Shown piece by piece: positions 52,849 to 61,319 of a DNA stretch of 64,000 bases. The notes below the pieces were generated by a model, which ran no database searches, was not told where the DNA came from, and worked only from the letters and a program-made list of their open reading frames with translations. The position numbers and the translations under genes are program-made. Source of the DNA: Streptomyces rimosus (lineage in GTDB: Bacteria; Actinomycetota; Actinomycetes; Streptomycetales; Streptomycetaceae); NCBI RefSeq assembly GCF_008704655.1, contig NZ_CP023688.1:3906001-3970000 (forward strand), written 5' to 3'. Numbering within the stretch: position 1 is the stretch's first letter; every line of letters starts with the position of its first letter.

Positions 52849-52894
52849 GCCGTGTACGCCCGGCCGGCCCGCCTCCTGGCCGTACGCGCCCGCC

Positions 52895-53260
52895 TCAGTA
52901 CACCAGCGCCTGCACGCCGTCCGGCATGACCTCGCTGACGAAGACCTGCGCCCCGGCGATGCGGGCGCCCTCGATCAGGTCCTTCTCCTCGATGTCCCGG
53001 CGCGCCGCGCACTGCGTGCACACGGTGATCGTGCCGCCGCCCGCCGTGATCGACTCGATCAGGTCGGGGAGCGGGGCCGCGTGCGGCAGCTCGAACTCCG
53101 CCGCGCGCCCCGGCAGCGCGAACCACGCCGACTCCCCGGTCAGCCACAGCGAGACCTGCACCCCGCTCGCCACGGCCACCGCCGCCACGGTGAACGCCTG
53201 TGAGCACCGCTCGGGAGCGTCCGCCCCCGCCGTCACCTTGATCACCAGCTTCTTCGCCAT
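52895..53260 (-). CDS. DsrE-family sulfur-handling protein
   Basis: A 121-aa DsrE/TusD-like protein. The single conserved Cys pair lies in TVCTQCAARRDIEEKDL (about 80-96), the place of the sulfur-accepting Cys in the family; MAKKLVIKVTAGADAP is the first strand. It may carry sulfur from the nearby rhodanese, but it is on the other strand and transcribed separately. TAGAGT at 53267-53272 ends 6 nt before the ATG, no ribosome site is visible, so again a leaderless start. Confidence 0.88.
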   Translation of the reverse strand: MAKKLVIKVTAGADAPERCSQAFTVAAVAVASGVQVSLWLTGESAWFALPGRAAEFELPHAAPLPDLIESITAGGGTITVCTQCAARRDIEEKDLIEGARIAGAQVFVSEVMPDGVQALVY

Positions 53261-53367
53261 GCGGCCACTCTAGGGCGCGCGGCGGACCTCACAGCGCCGC
53301 CCCCGGCCACGCCGACTAGACTCGCTCCCGGTCCGTAACACCTCACTGACGTCCGAGGAGCGCGCTC

Positions 53368-53469
53368 GTGCTTGAGGCAGTCTTCACCACCCTGCTCGTC
53401 CTGGTCGCCGTCGGCGTCGTCGCCTTCGCCGGGCTGACCTGGAAGAAGCTGTACCAGGGCCAGCGCTGA
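53368..53469 (+). CDS. 33-aa single-span membrane peptide
   Basis: Reads MLEAVFTTLLVLVAVGVVAF and ends LTWKKLYQGQR: one hydrophobic helix (about 5-23) and a basic C-terminus, so it should sit in the membrane with the tail inside. GTG start with GAGGAG 8-9 nt upstream is strong evidence of translation. 51 bp later the nitrobindin-like gene begins, so they may be co-transcribed. No known family; probably a small regulatory or stabilising subunit. Confidence 0.65.
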   Translation: MLEAVFTTLLVLVAVGVVAFAGLTWKKLYQGQR

Positions 53470-53520
53470 CCCCCCGCCGGACAGAGCCAGAACCTCCCCC
53501 AATACAGATCGCCTGAGCTG

Positions 53521-54084
53521 ATGATCGAGATCCCGTCCGACCTGAACCCGGCCCTCGTGCCCCTCGCCTTCCTGCTGGGCAACTGGGAGGGCGCGGGCGT
53601 CGCCGACTTCCCCGGTACCGAGAAGTGCAACTTCGGCCAGGAGGTCACCTTCACCCACGACGGCCGTGACTTCCTGGAATACACCTCGCACACCTGGGTG
53701 CTCGACGGCGAGGGCAAGAAGGTCGCTCCGCTGGAGACCGAGTCCGGCTACTGGCGCATCGACAAGGACCGCAAGGTCGAGATCGTGATGATCCGCGACG
53801 GTGGGGTCGCGGAGGTCTGGTACGGCGAGCTGGCCGACCAGAAGCCGCAGATCGACCTGGCCACCGACGCCGTCGCGCGCACCGCCGCCTCCGGCCCGTA
53901 CAGCGGCGGCAAGCGCCTGTACGGCTACGTGAACAGCGACCTGATGTGGGTTGGCGAGAAGGCCACCCCCGAGGTGCCGCTGCGCCCGTACATGTCCGCG
54001 CACCTGAAGAAGGTCGTCGACCCGCGCGAGTGGGCCAAGGACATCAAGGACCTGCCGGACGACGGCATCGCGTTCTTCAAGTAG
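53521..54084 (+). CDS. Nitrobindin/FABP-like heme-binding protein
   Basis: A 187-aa 10-stranded beta-barrel protein. The family signature G-X-W-X-G-X-G is present as LLGNWEGAGVADFPG (about 18-32), and the heme-coordinating His is expected in MSAHLKKV near the C-terminus. Mycobacterial and human members bind ferric heme and react with NO or peroxynitrite. No ribosome site is obvious before the ATG. The cobalamin riboswitch begins 35 bp after its stop. Confidence 0.9.
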   Translation: MIEIPSDLNPALVPLAFLLGNWEGAGVADFPGTEKCNFGQEVTFTHDGRDFLEYTSHTWVLDGEGKKVAPLETESGYWRIDKDRKVEIVMIRDGGVAEVWYGELADQKPQIDLATDAVARTAASGPYSGGKRLYGYVNSDLMWVGEKATPEVPLRPYMSAHLKKVVDPREWAKDIKDLPDDGIAFFK

Positions 54085-54118
54085 ACAGCTTCTTCAAAAA
54101 GACAGCACACCGTCACAC

Positions 54119-54214
54119 AGCGCCCCGCGGGGGAAGTCCGGTGAGAGTCCGGCGCTGACCCGCAACGGTAAGCGGAAGCCTGCTTCCGCAAGCCCGATCG
54201 CCCGCGGGGGCGCC
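54119..54214 (+). ncRNA. Cobalamin (B12) riboswitch
   Basis: The hallmark blocks are present in order: GGGAAGTCCGGTGAGAGTCC (54131-54150), GGCGCTGACCCGCAACGGTA (54151-54170), then AAGCCCGAT near 54191. An outer stem pairs GCGCCCCGCGGG (from 54120) with CCCGCGGGGGCGC (54201-54213). It precedes a BtuCDF-type importer and should repress it when adenosylcobalamin is bound. The element is compact (about 95 nt), with a short variable arm. Confidence 0.92.
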
Positions 54215-54324
54215 CGTTCCTGACAACTCGCCGTGGACTGCGAGGGGACTCCGCCGCCGGCCTCGCGCCACGCGCCGTCGCCCTTACCGTACGGAAGCGG
54301 CCCGAGCCGAAGGCGTACGTCCCC

Positions 54325-55425
54325 TTGGCCGCCTCCGCCCGTACCGCCGCTCCCCCGGAGCCCACCACCGGCCCGCGCCGTACCGCCGCCCCGGTGCGTA
54401 CCGTGCCGCTGGCCGCCGGGCTGGTCCTGGCGCTGCTCGTCTCGCTGCTGTGCGGCGTCGGCCTCGGCGCCTCCGGCGTCGGCTGGGCCGATGTGCTGCG
54501 CTACCTCGGCGCGGGGCTGACCGGCGGCACCATCGCCCCGGACGAGGTCTCCGCGTACACCATCGTGTGGGAGCTGCGCTTCCCGCGCGCCGTGCTGGCC
54601 GCCGTGGTCGGCGCCGGGCTCTCCGCCATCGGTGTCGCCGTGCAGGCCCTGGTGCGCAACGCGCTCGCCGACCCGTTCGTGCTCGGCATCTCCTCCGGCG
54701 CCGCGGTCGGCGCCAACGCCGTCCTGCTCTTCGGCTCGCTCAGCGCGCTCGGCGTCTGGGCGCTGTCCACCGCCGCGTTCGGCTCGGCGCTGCTGGCCAT
54801 GGTGCTGGTGTACGCGGCGGCCCGCAGCGCGCACGGTCTGACCCCGCTGCGCCTGGTCCTGACCGGCTCCGCGATGTACTACGGCTTCTCCGCCGTCTCC
54901 ACGCTGATGATCTTCGCTCACGACCACGGCGAGGCGGCGCGCTCCGCGATGATGTGGCTGCTCGGCAGCCTCAGCGGCGCGGGCTGGGGCTCGGTACCGG
55001 TCGCCGCCGCCGCGGTGGCCGGCGCGCTGCTGTACCTGACGCTCTCCGCGGGCCGCCTGAACGCGCTCGCCATGGGCGACGAGTCGGCCGCCGCGCTCGG
55101 CGTGGACCCGGGGCGGCTGCGCCGGGAGCTGTTCGCGGTCACGGCGGCCGTCACCGGCGCGGTCGTCGCGGTCAGCGGGGCGATCGGGTTCGTCGGGCTG
55201 ATGGTGCCGCATGTGACGCGGATGCTGGTGGGCGCCGGGCACCGCCGGGTGCTGGCGGTGGCGCCGCTGCTGGGCGCGGTGCTGCTGGTGTGGGTGGACA
55301 TCCTGTCCCGGGTGCTGCTGGCGCCCGTGGAGCTGCCGGTCGGGGTGATCACGGCCGTCATCGGGGTGCCGTGCTTCGTCCTGCTGATGCGGCGGCGCGG
55401 CTACGCGTTCGGGGGCAGCGCGTGA
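54325..55425 (+). CDS. FecCD/BtuC-type ABC importer permease
   Basis: A 366-aa membrane permease with nine to ten helices, of the family importing iron-siderophores, heme or cobalamin. ALRNALADPFVLGISSGAAV-like sequence (VRNALADPFVLGISSG, about 111-126) and GLMVPHVTRMLVG (about 291-303) are family marks. With the B12 riboswitch upstream, corrinoid (or cobalt-chelate) uptake is the best call. Start: the frame opens with TTG at 54325, AAGG 12 nt upstream; GTG codons at 54394 and 54403 are alternatives, so the N-terminus is uncertain. First of three genes in an operon. Confidence 0.9.
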   Translation: MAASARTAAPPEPTTGPRRTAAPVRTVPLAAGLVLALLVSLLCGVGLGASGVGWADVLRYLGAGLTGGTIAPDEVSAYTIVWELRFPRAVLAAVVGAGLSAIGVAVQALVRNALADPFVLGISSGAAVGANAVLLFGSLSALGVWALSTAAFGSALLAMVLVYAAARSAHGLTPLRLVLTGSAMYYGFSAVSTLMIFAHDHGEAARSAMMWLLGSLSGAGWGSVPVAAAAVAGALLYLTLSAGRLNALAMGDESAAALGVDPGRLRRELFAVTAAVTGAVVAVSGAIGFVGLMVPHVTRMLVGAGHRRVLAVAPLLGAVLLVWVDILSRVLLAPVELPVGVITAVIGVPCFVLLMRRRGYAFGGSA

Positions 55426-55462
55426 TGCGGGGATACGGCACATCGTTCGGAGGCGAGGTCTG

Positions 55463-56257
55463 ATGCGGCTCGACATCGACGCGGTGTCCGTGGACGTGGC
55501 CGGGGCCCGGCTCGTGCACGACATCACCCTGCACGCCGGCAGCGGCCGGGTCGTCGGGCTGGTCGGGCCCAACGGCAGCGGCAAGTCCACGCTGCTGCGC
55601 TGCGCTTACCGCGCGCTGCGCCCCGCCGCCGGGGCGATACGGCTGGACGGCGCCGACCTGCACGCCATGGACGTACGCGAGGGAGCCCGCCAACTGGCAG
55701 CGCTGCCACAGGAGTCGGCGACCGAATTCGGCTTCACGGCGGCCGAGGTGGTCGCGATGGGGCGGCTGCCGCACCAGCGCGGATCGGGGCGGCCCAGCGC
55801 CGCGGACCTGCGGGTGTGCGAGCGCGCGCTGGACCGTACCGGCGCAGCGCACCTGGCCGAGCGGGCCTTCCTGAGCCTGTCCGGCGGCGAGAAGCAGCGC
55901 GTCCTGATCGCCCGCGCGCTGGCCCAGGAACCGAAGGTGCTCGTACTGGACGAGCCGACCAACCACCTCGACATCGCGCAGCAGTTGGAGCTGCTGACGC
56001 TGGTGCGGGACAGCGGGCTGACGGTGCTGACCGCGCTGCACGACCTCAATCTGGCGGCCGGGCACTGCGACGAGCTGTACGTCATCTCCGGCGGCCGGAT
56101 CGTCGCCTCCGGCGCGCCGCACGACGTACTGGCGCCGGAGCTGCTCGCCGAGGTGTTCGGGGTGCGCGCGCACCGCGTACCGCACCCCGAGACCGGCGCC
56201 GTCCAGCTGCTGTTCGACCGCCTGCCCGGCCGTACCGGCGCACCGACCACCCCATGA
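55463..56257 (+). CDS. ABC importer ATPase (BtuD/FecE-like)
   Basis: A 264-aa nucleotide-binding subunit. Walker A GPNGSGKST (38-46), signature LSGGEKQR, Walker B VLVLDEPTNHLD and the H-loop His in LTALHDLNLAAGH are intact. It should power the preceding permease as a dimer. The ATG has GGAGGCGAGG close upstream. Its stop overlaps the substrate-binding-protein start (ATGA). A permease-ATPase-binding protein order matches BtuCDF-type operons. Confidence 0.95.
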   Translation: MRLDIDAVSVDVAGARLVHDITLHAGSGRVVGLVGPNGSGKSTLLRCAYRALRPAAGAIRLDGADLHAMDVREGARQLAALPQESATEFGFTAAEVVAMGRLPHQRGSGRPSAADLRVCERALDRTGAAHLAERAFLSLSGGEKQRVLIARALAQEPKVLVLDEPTNHLDIAQQLELLTLVRDSGLTVLTALHDLNLAAGHCDELYVISGGRIVASGAPHDVLAPELLAEVFGVRAHRVPHPETGAVQLLFDRLPGRTGAPTTP

Positions 56258-57306
56258 GGACCTTCATGCGCACCCGCCACCGCACCGCCGCCCTGCTCAC
56301 CGCCCTCGCGCTCGCCGCGCTCACCGGCTGCGGCGCGCACGTCGCCGAGGACGGGAAGGGAGACTCCGCCAAGGCGTCCGCGTCCGGGCACTACCCGGTC
56401 ACCATCGAGAACTGCGGGACGAAGACGACCTACGACAAGGCGCCGCGCCGGGTGGTCACCAACGACGTCGGAATCGCGGACATCATGTTCGCGCTCGGGC
56501 TGGAGGACCACATGGCCGGGTACGTCATGCCGGAGTACCGGGGCCGGATCGACGCCGTCGCCTGGAAGGACGCGTACGGCAAGGTGCCCTGGCTGGCCAA
56601 GAAGGCGATCACCAAGGAGATCGCCCTGGACGCCAGGGCCGACCTGGTCTTCGCCGGCTGGAACTACGGCTTCGGCGAGGACAGCGACGTCACCCCCGCC
56701 TCCCTGAAGAAGCTCGGCATCGGCAGCTATGTGCTGACCGAGTCGTGCCGCAACGGGACCGACGGCGGCAAGGGCACGGCGCGCGGCGTGATGCCGCCGC
56801 TGGACGCGCTCTACACCGACCTGAGGACGCTGGGGAAGATCTTCGACGTCGAGGACCGGGCGGACGCGCTGATCGTCAAGTACCGCAAGCAGGTCGCCGA
56901 CGCGCAGGCCAAGGCGCCCGAGGACGGCGCGCGGCCGACCGTCTTCCTGTACGACGGCGGCCAGGAAAAGCCGATGACCTCCGGCCGCTTCGCCGGGCCG
57001 CACGACATCATCACCAAGGCCGGCGGCGACCATGTGATGAAGGACCTGAAGGACTCCTGGACCACGGTGGGCTGGGAGACGGTGGTCGAGCAGAATCCCG
57101 ACGTGATCGTCATCAACGATTACGGCACACCGACCGCCGAACAGAAGAAGTCATTCCTCAAGTCCTACGCGCCCCTGAAGAACGTATCCGCGATCAAGAA
57201 CGATCGCATTTTCGTCATGGATTACGCCGACCTGGTGGAGAGCCCCCGCAATCCCGCGGCCGTCACCGCGCTCGCCGGATACCTGCGGGGCGTGCGCGGC
57301 CACTGA
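56254..57306 (+). CDS. Substrate-binding lipoprotein of the ABC importer (BtuF-like)
   Basis: A 350-aa exported lipoprotein: signal peptide with lipobox LTGC (Cys at about 28), then a helical-backbone (TroA/FepB-type) binding protein. Family blocks are RRVVTNDVGIADIMFALGLE (about 66-85) and VVEQNPDVIVINDYG. Substrate: cobalamin or a cobalt/iron chelate, inferred only from the riboswitch; the fold alone fits siderophores equally well. Start ATG 56254 overlaps the ATPase stop; ATG 56266 is an alternative. Confidence 0.9.
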   Translation: MRTFMRTRHRTAALLTALALAALTGCGAHVAEDGKGDSAKASASGHYPVTIENCGTKTTYDKAPRRVVTNDVGIADIMFALGLEDHMAGYVMPEYRGRIDAVAWKDAYGKVPWLAKKAITKEIALDARADLVFAGWNYGFGEDSDVTPASLKKLGIGSYVLTESCRNGTDGGKGTARGVMPPLDALYTDLRTLGKIFDVEDRADALIVKYRKQVADAQAKAPEDGARPTVFLYDGGQEKPMTSGRFAGPHDIITKAGGDHVMKDLKDSWTTVGWETVVEQNPDVIVINDYGTPTAEQKKSFLKSYAPLKNVSAIKNDRIFVMDYADLVESPRNPAAVTALAGYLRGVRGH

Positions 57307-57361
57307 CCGAACACGGCCGCCGGACGAACGCGCCCGCCGGACGCCCTCCTACACTGGGAGC

Positions 57362-57844
57362 GTGGTGAGCACCGACTGGCAGAGCGACCTCCGCAAGCGC
57401 GGGTACCGGCTGACCCCGCAGCGCCAGCTCGTGCTGGAGGCGGTGGACAAACTCGAACACGCCACCCCCGACGACATCCTCACCGAGGTGCGCAGAACGG
57501 CGGGCGGCGTGAACATCTCCACCGTCTACCGGACGCTGGAGCTGCTGGAGGAGCTGAAGCTGGTCAGCCACGCCCACCTCGGGCACGGCGCGCCCACGTA
57601 CCACCTCGCCGACCGGCACCACCACATCCACCTGGTGTGCCGGGACTGCACGGAAGTGATCGAGGCCGATCTGTCGGTGGCCGAGCCGTTCACGGCGACG
57701 CTTCGGGAAACGTTCGGCTTCGACACGGATCTGAAGCACTTCGCGATCTTCGGGTGCTGTGCGGCGTGTACGCAGAAGAGCGCGGCCGCGGCACCCGACG
57801 ACGGGCCGGGGGCCGCGGGCGGCGCCTCCGGGGCCGGGTCGTAG
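57362..57844 (+). CDS. nur: Nickel-responsive Fur-family regulator Nur
   Basis: A 160-aa repressor of nickel uptake and of sodF in S. coelicolor. Every metal ligand of the solved Nur structure can be placed at the same number: His33, His86, His88, His90 (M-site) and His70, His72, His126 (nickel site). DNA-binding domain about 10-80 with INISTVYRTLELLEEL-like helix. Two CXXC pairs (CRDC, CAAC) bind structural zinc. The C-terminal 22 residues are an extra Ala/Gly/Pro tail. GTG 57362 is used because numbering then matches; TACACT at 57350-57355 ends 6 nt before it. Next to a B12-regulated importer. Confidence 0.95.
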   Translation: MVSTDWQSDLRKRGYRLTPQRQLVLEAVDKLEHATPDDILTEVRRTAGGVNISTVYRTLELLEELKLVSHAHLGHGAPTYHLADRHHHIHLVCRDCTEVIEADLSVAEPFTATLRETFGFDTDLKHFAIFGCCAACTQKSAAAAPDDGPGAAGGASGAGS

Positions 57845-57898
57845 CCGGGCGTACCCGCCCGGGGCAGGGCACCGGCGCACCGGTCGTAGGCTGGGGGT

Positions 57899-58879
57899 AT
57901 GCCGCGCCAACGTGAAGCCAGTCCGCTGCTGTCGCTGCCCGGTGCCGTCCCGGCCGAGGCCCCCGACGAAGGTGTCGCCGCCCACTACGGCGACCTGTTC
58001 CGCGAGCAACGCGCCCTCGCGGACGGCCGTGGCTTCGTGGACCTCTCGCACCGCGGTGTGATCACCGTCAGCGGCCCCGAGCGGCTGAGCTGGCTGCACC
58101 TTTTGCTGACCCAGCACGTCACCGAGCTGCCGCCCGGCCACGCCACCGAGGCGCTGATCCTCTCCGCCAACGGGCACATCGAGCACGCCCTCTACCTCGT
58201 CGACGACGGGGAGACGACCTGGCTGCACACCGAGCCGGGCGACGAGGAGCCGCTGCTCGCCTACCTGGAGAGCATGAAGTTCTTCTACCGGGTCGAGATC
58301 GCCGACCGTACACCGGAGTACGCGGTCGTCCACCTCCCGGCCGGCTCCATCGCCGAGGCCCCGAAGGACGCCGTCGTACGGGAGACCGCGCACGGCCGGG
58401 ACCTGTTCCTGCCGCGCGGCGAGCTGGAGCCCTTCGCGGCGGCCAACGGTCCCGCCGCCGGCACCCTGGCCCTGGAGGCGCTGCGCGTCGAGGCGCACCG
58501 GCCGCGCCTGGGCCTGGAGACCGACCACCGCACCATCCCGCACGAGCTGGGCTGGATCGGCACCGCCGTCCACCTCCAGAAGGGCTGCTACCGCGGCCAG
58601 GAGACGGTGGCCCGCGTCCACAACCTGGGGAAGCCGCCGCGCCGCCTGGTCTTCCTGCACCTGGACGGCAGCGAGGTGCACCTGCCGCCGCACGGCGCCC
58701 CCGTACGCCTCGCCGCCGACGGCCCCGAAGGCCGCCAGCTCGGCTTCATCACCACCTCGGCCCGCCACCACGAGCTGGGCCCCATCGCGCTGGCCCTGGT
58801 CAAGCGCAACGTCCCCGTGGACGCGCCGCTCCTCGCGGAGAGCACCGCGGCGGCGCAGGAGGTCGTGGTCGAGCCGTAG
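57899..58879 (+). CDS. YgfZ/GcvT-like folate-binding protein
   Basis: A 326-aa protein of the YgfZ (IBA57) family that uses folate in repair or maturation of certain Fe-S enzymes. The signature KGCYRGQE is at about 231-238, with its essential Cys; the N-terminal GcvT-like domain includes VDLSHRGVITVSGPERL. TAGGCT at 57887-57892 ends 6 nt before the ATG, so the transcript is likely leaderless even though G-rich sequence fills the spacer. It stands 54 bp after nur on the same strand. Confidence 0.9.
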   Translation: MPRQREASPLLSLPGAVPAEAPDEGVAAHYGDLFREQRALADGRGFVDLSHRGVITVSGPERLSWLHLLLTQHVTELPPGHATEALILSANGHIEHALYLVDDGETTWLHTEPGDEEPLLAYLESMKFFYRVEIADRTPEYAVVHLPAGSIAEAPKDAVVRETAHGRDLFLPRGELEPFAAANGPAAGTLALEALRVEAHRPRLGLETDHRTIPHELGWIGTAVHLQKGCYRGQETVARVHNLGKPPRRLVFLHLDGSEVHLPPHGAPVRLAADGPEGRQLGFITTSARHHELGPIALALVKRNVPVDAPLLAESTAAAQEVVVEP

Positions 58880-58891
58880 GAGCCTGTGTAC

Positions 58892-58916
58892 GGCGCCCGC
58901 CGGACCGGCGGGCGCC
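58892..58916. terminator. Bidirectional terminator between ygfZ-like gene and dtd
   Basis: A 10-bp GC stem GGCGCCCGCC / GGCGGGCGCC with a 5-nt loop, in the 40 bp between the convergent genes. Confidence 0.75.
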
Positions 58917-58919
58917 CGC

Positions 58920-59345
58920 TCACACCTCCAGCAGCACCGTGAACGGGCCGTCGTTCGTCAGCGAGACCTTCATGTCCGCGCCGAAGCGGCCCGTGGCGAC
59001 CTCCGCGCCCAGATCGCGCAGCTGAGTGACGACCTCGTCCACGAGGGGTTCGGCCACCGGACCGGGGGCCGCAGCGTTCCAGGTGGGCCGACGGCCCTTG
59101 CGGGCGTCACCGTAGAGAGTGAACTGGCTGACCACCAGCAGGCCCGCACCCGTGTCCGAGCAGGACTTCTCGCCGTCCAGAATCCGCACCGACCACAGCT
59201 TGCGGGCGAGCTGCGCCGCCTTCGCCGGAGTGTCGTCGTGCGTGACCCCGACCAGCACGCACAGCCCTTCTCCGACGATCTCCCCGACCGTCTCGCCGCC
59301 CACCTCGACGCGTGCGCCGTCGACCCTCTGTACCACTGCTCGCAT
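58920..59345 (-). CDS. dtd: D-aminoacyl-tRNA deacylase
   Basis: A 141-aa homodimeric editing enzyme that frees tRNA from D-amino acids and Gly-tRNA-Ala. Both active-site motifs are visible: [15 protein letters not shown] (about 77-91) and, at the dimer interface, [13 protein letters not shown] at the end, including the Gly-cisPro pair (as GP). The ATG at 59345 gives the family N-terminus MRAVVQRV; the frame extends 37 codons upstream without similarity. Single gene. Confidence 0.95.
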   Translation of the reverse strand: MRAVVQRVDGARVEVGGETVGEIVGEGLCVLVGVTHDDTPAKAAQLARKLWSVRILDGEKSCSDTGAGLLVVSQFTLYGDARKGRRPTWNAAAPGPVAEPLVDEVVTQLRDLGAEVATGRFGADMKVSLTNDGPFTVLLEV

Positions 59346-59530
59346 ACCGCCCATGATGCACCGGGCCCCGCGGGCCCCCGACAGCCGTACCGGGCCGGGG
59401 CCGTTCGGGTGCCATGGCCATGGCTGGCCCTGCGGGGGCCCCGCCCGCAGTGGCACGATGCGTGCACGCGGTGCGTTCCACGGACAACCCGCCCGTGCGA
59501 CCGCACCGGACGAGGGGACGGAAACGACTC

Positions 59531-60205
59531 ATGAGCACTGCCGGTTCCGGGAACACACCCGGTCCCGTACCGACCGCCCGTACGGCGCCGCCCGCGGCCC
59601 GTACGACCACGACGGCCCAGGCGGGCCCAGGGCCCGCCCGCACGGAGGACGGTCCCATGGTCCAGGCAGGCACGGCCGCGGCGCCGCACCGCGCCCCACT
59701 GCAACGCGACCGCTTCCGCCCGGTGTCCCGGCCCGACCTGAACGGACTGACCCTGCCCGACCTGCGGGTGGTGCGGCGCGAGGCGCAGCGGGAGGAGGCC
59801 GATCTGAGCTATGTACGGCGGCTGCTCCAGGGCCGGATCGACATCCTGCGCGCCGAGAGCACCCGCCGCACGGCCCCCCACTCACCCCTGCTGGACCGCC
59901 TCCCGGAGATCCTGACCGACGGGCCGTCCCGGCACCGCTCCTCGGCCCGCCATGTGACGCTGGGCATGCCGCACAGCGAGGAGTACCGCCAGCTGGCGGA
60001 GCAGCTGGCCGGCGAGGTGGAGCTGTCGGACCTCACCGCCCGTACGGACCAGGAGCTGCACGACGCGATGTGCCGCCTGGTCCGCTACGAGCAGCAGGTC
60101 TCCCGGCGCCGCCAGTCCCTCCAGCGGACCGCCGACGATTGCAGTGCGGAGATCGCGCGCAGGTACCGTGAAGGCGAAGCACAAGTAGACGACCTGCTCT
60201 CCTGA
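59531..60205 (+). CDS. rsiG: RsiG (AmfC), c-di-GMP-dependent anti-sigma factor of WhiG
   Basis: A 224-aa regulator that sequesters the sporulation sigma factor WhiG when bound to cyclic di-GMP. Both E(X)3S(X)2R(X)3Q(X)3D c-di-GMP motifs are perfect: Glu89-Ser93-Arg96-Gln100-Asp104 and Glu187-Ser191-Arg194-Gln198-Asp202, each on a long helix of the antiparallel coiled coil. The first 60 residues are disordered, Pro/Ala/Thr-rich. GAGGGGACGG lies about 10 nt upstream of the ATG at 59531. Originally named AmfC after aerial-mycelium phenotypes. whiG itself is not in this window. Confidence 0.95.
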   Translation: MSTAGSGNTPGPVPTARTAPPAARTTTTAQAGPGPARTEDGPMVQAGTAAAPHRAPLQRDRFRPVSRPDLNGLTLPDLRVVRREAQREEADLSYVRRLLQGRIDILRAESTRRTAPHSPLLDRLPEILTDGPSRHRSSARHVTLGMPHSEEYRQLAEQLAGEVELSDLTARTDQELHDAMCRLVRYEQQVSRRRQSLQRTADDCSAEIARRYREGEAQVDDLLS

Positions 60206-60262
60206 CCCCGCGGCCACAGGTTCCGGGAGGAGCGCGGGCCACCTCCCGGAAGGCCGCCGCCG

Positions 60263-61243
60263 ATGAGTACTGCCCCCGTTACCGAAGGGTCCGCCCCGTC
60301 CGGTATATCCCCCGTCCTCGCCGAGGTCGTGCGTTCGGGCTTCGTCGAGGGCAGGCACCGCGGATCGCTCGTGGTCCTGGCGGCGGACGGCAGCGTGCAG
60401 ACCGCCCTCGGTGATGTCACCTCCCCGGTCTTCCCCCGTTCCGCCAACAAGCCGATGCAGGCGGCGGCCATCCTGCGGGCGGGCCTGGACCTGTCCGGCG
60501 AGCGGCTGGCGCTGGCCGCCGCGAGCCATTCGGGCGAGGGCTTCCACCTCGACCTGGTGCAGAAGATGCTCAGCGAGCACGGCCTGTCCACGGACCAGCT
60601 GCGCACCCCGCCGGACCTGCCGCTGGACCCCGCGGAGGCGGAGACCTACCTGGCGTCCGGGCGGGTGCGCGAGTCGCTGACGATGAACTGCTCCGGCAAG
60701 CACGCCGCGATGCTGGCGGCCTGCGCCGCCAACGGCTGGCCGCTGGAGTCGTACCTCCACCTGGAGCACCCGCTCCAGCAGCTGGTGCTGGACGCGGTGC
60801 GCTCGGCGAGCGGCGAGCCCGTCGAGCACATCGGTACGGACGGCTGCGGCGCCCCGCTGATGGCGATCTCGCTGACCGGCCTGGCCCGCTCCTTCCGGCA
60901 CTTCGTGCTGGCCGGCGAGGGCACGCCGGAGCGCCGGGTGGCCGACGCGATGCGCGCCCACCCGGAGTACGTGGCCGGCACCCGCCGCCCCGACACCTGG
61001 CTGATGCAGGCGGTGCCCGGCGTGCTGTCCAAGATGGGCGCGGAGGCCGTACAGGCGGTGGCGCTGCCGGACGGGCGCGCGCTGGCGTTCAAGGTCGACG
61101 ACGGGGCGACCCGTACCCTCGGGCCGATACTCGCCCGCGTCCTCGGGGAGATGGGCGTCGAGTCGCCGGTACTGGCGCGCATCGGGGAGGCGCCGCTACT
61201 GGGCGGGGCCGAGCGCGTCGGGGAGATCCGCGCGGCGTTCTGA
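60263..61243 (+). CDS. L-asparaginase II (Rhizobium etli type)
   Basis: A 326-aa amidohydrolase of the asparaginase II family, unrelated to E. coli AnsB. Active-site blocks are [10 protein letters not shown] (about 58-67, Ser-X-X-Lys-P), [11 protein letters not shown] (about 141-151) and GTDGCGAP (about 189-196), with the Cys and two Lys expected in the family. Deaminates asparagine to aspartate; substrate specificity is inferred. A GGAAGG site precedes the ATG by 9-10 nt. It follows rsiG by 57 bp but has a separate function. Confidence 0.9.
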   Translation: MSTAPVTEGSAPSGISPVLAEVVRSGFVEGRHRGSLVVLAADGSVQTALGDVTSPVFPRSANKPMQAAAILRAGLDLSGERLALAAASHSGEGFHLDLVQKMLSEHGLSTDQLRTPPDLPLDPAEAETYLASGRVRESLTMNCSGKHAAMLAACAANGWPLESYLHLEHPLQQLVLDAVRSASGEPVEHIGTDGCGAPLMAISLTGLARSFRHFVLAGEGTPERRVADAMRAHPEYVAGTRRPDTWLMQAVPGVLSKMGAEAVQAVALPDGRALAFKVDDGATRTLGPILARVLGEMGVESPVLARIGEAPLLGGAERVGEIRAAF

Positions 61244-61319
61244 GGCACCGGGTGCCCGCGGGCACCCGCCGCACGAAATTGCCGCGACGGCGGTACAGGG
61301 CCGTGGCTACCGTACGCGC

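Noticed and set aside
57307..57361. Nur self-binding site upstream of nur
   Set aside because: No TTGCAA inverted repeat with a 5-bp gap is present.
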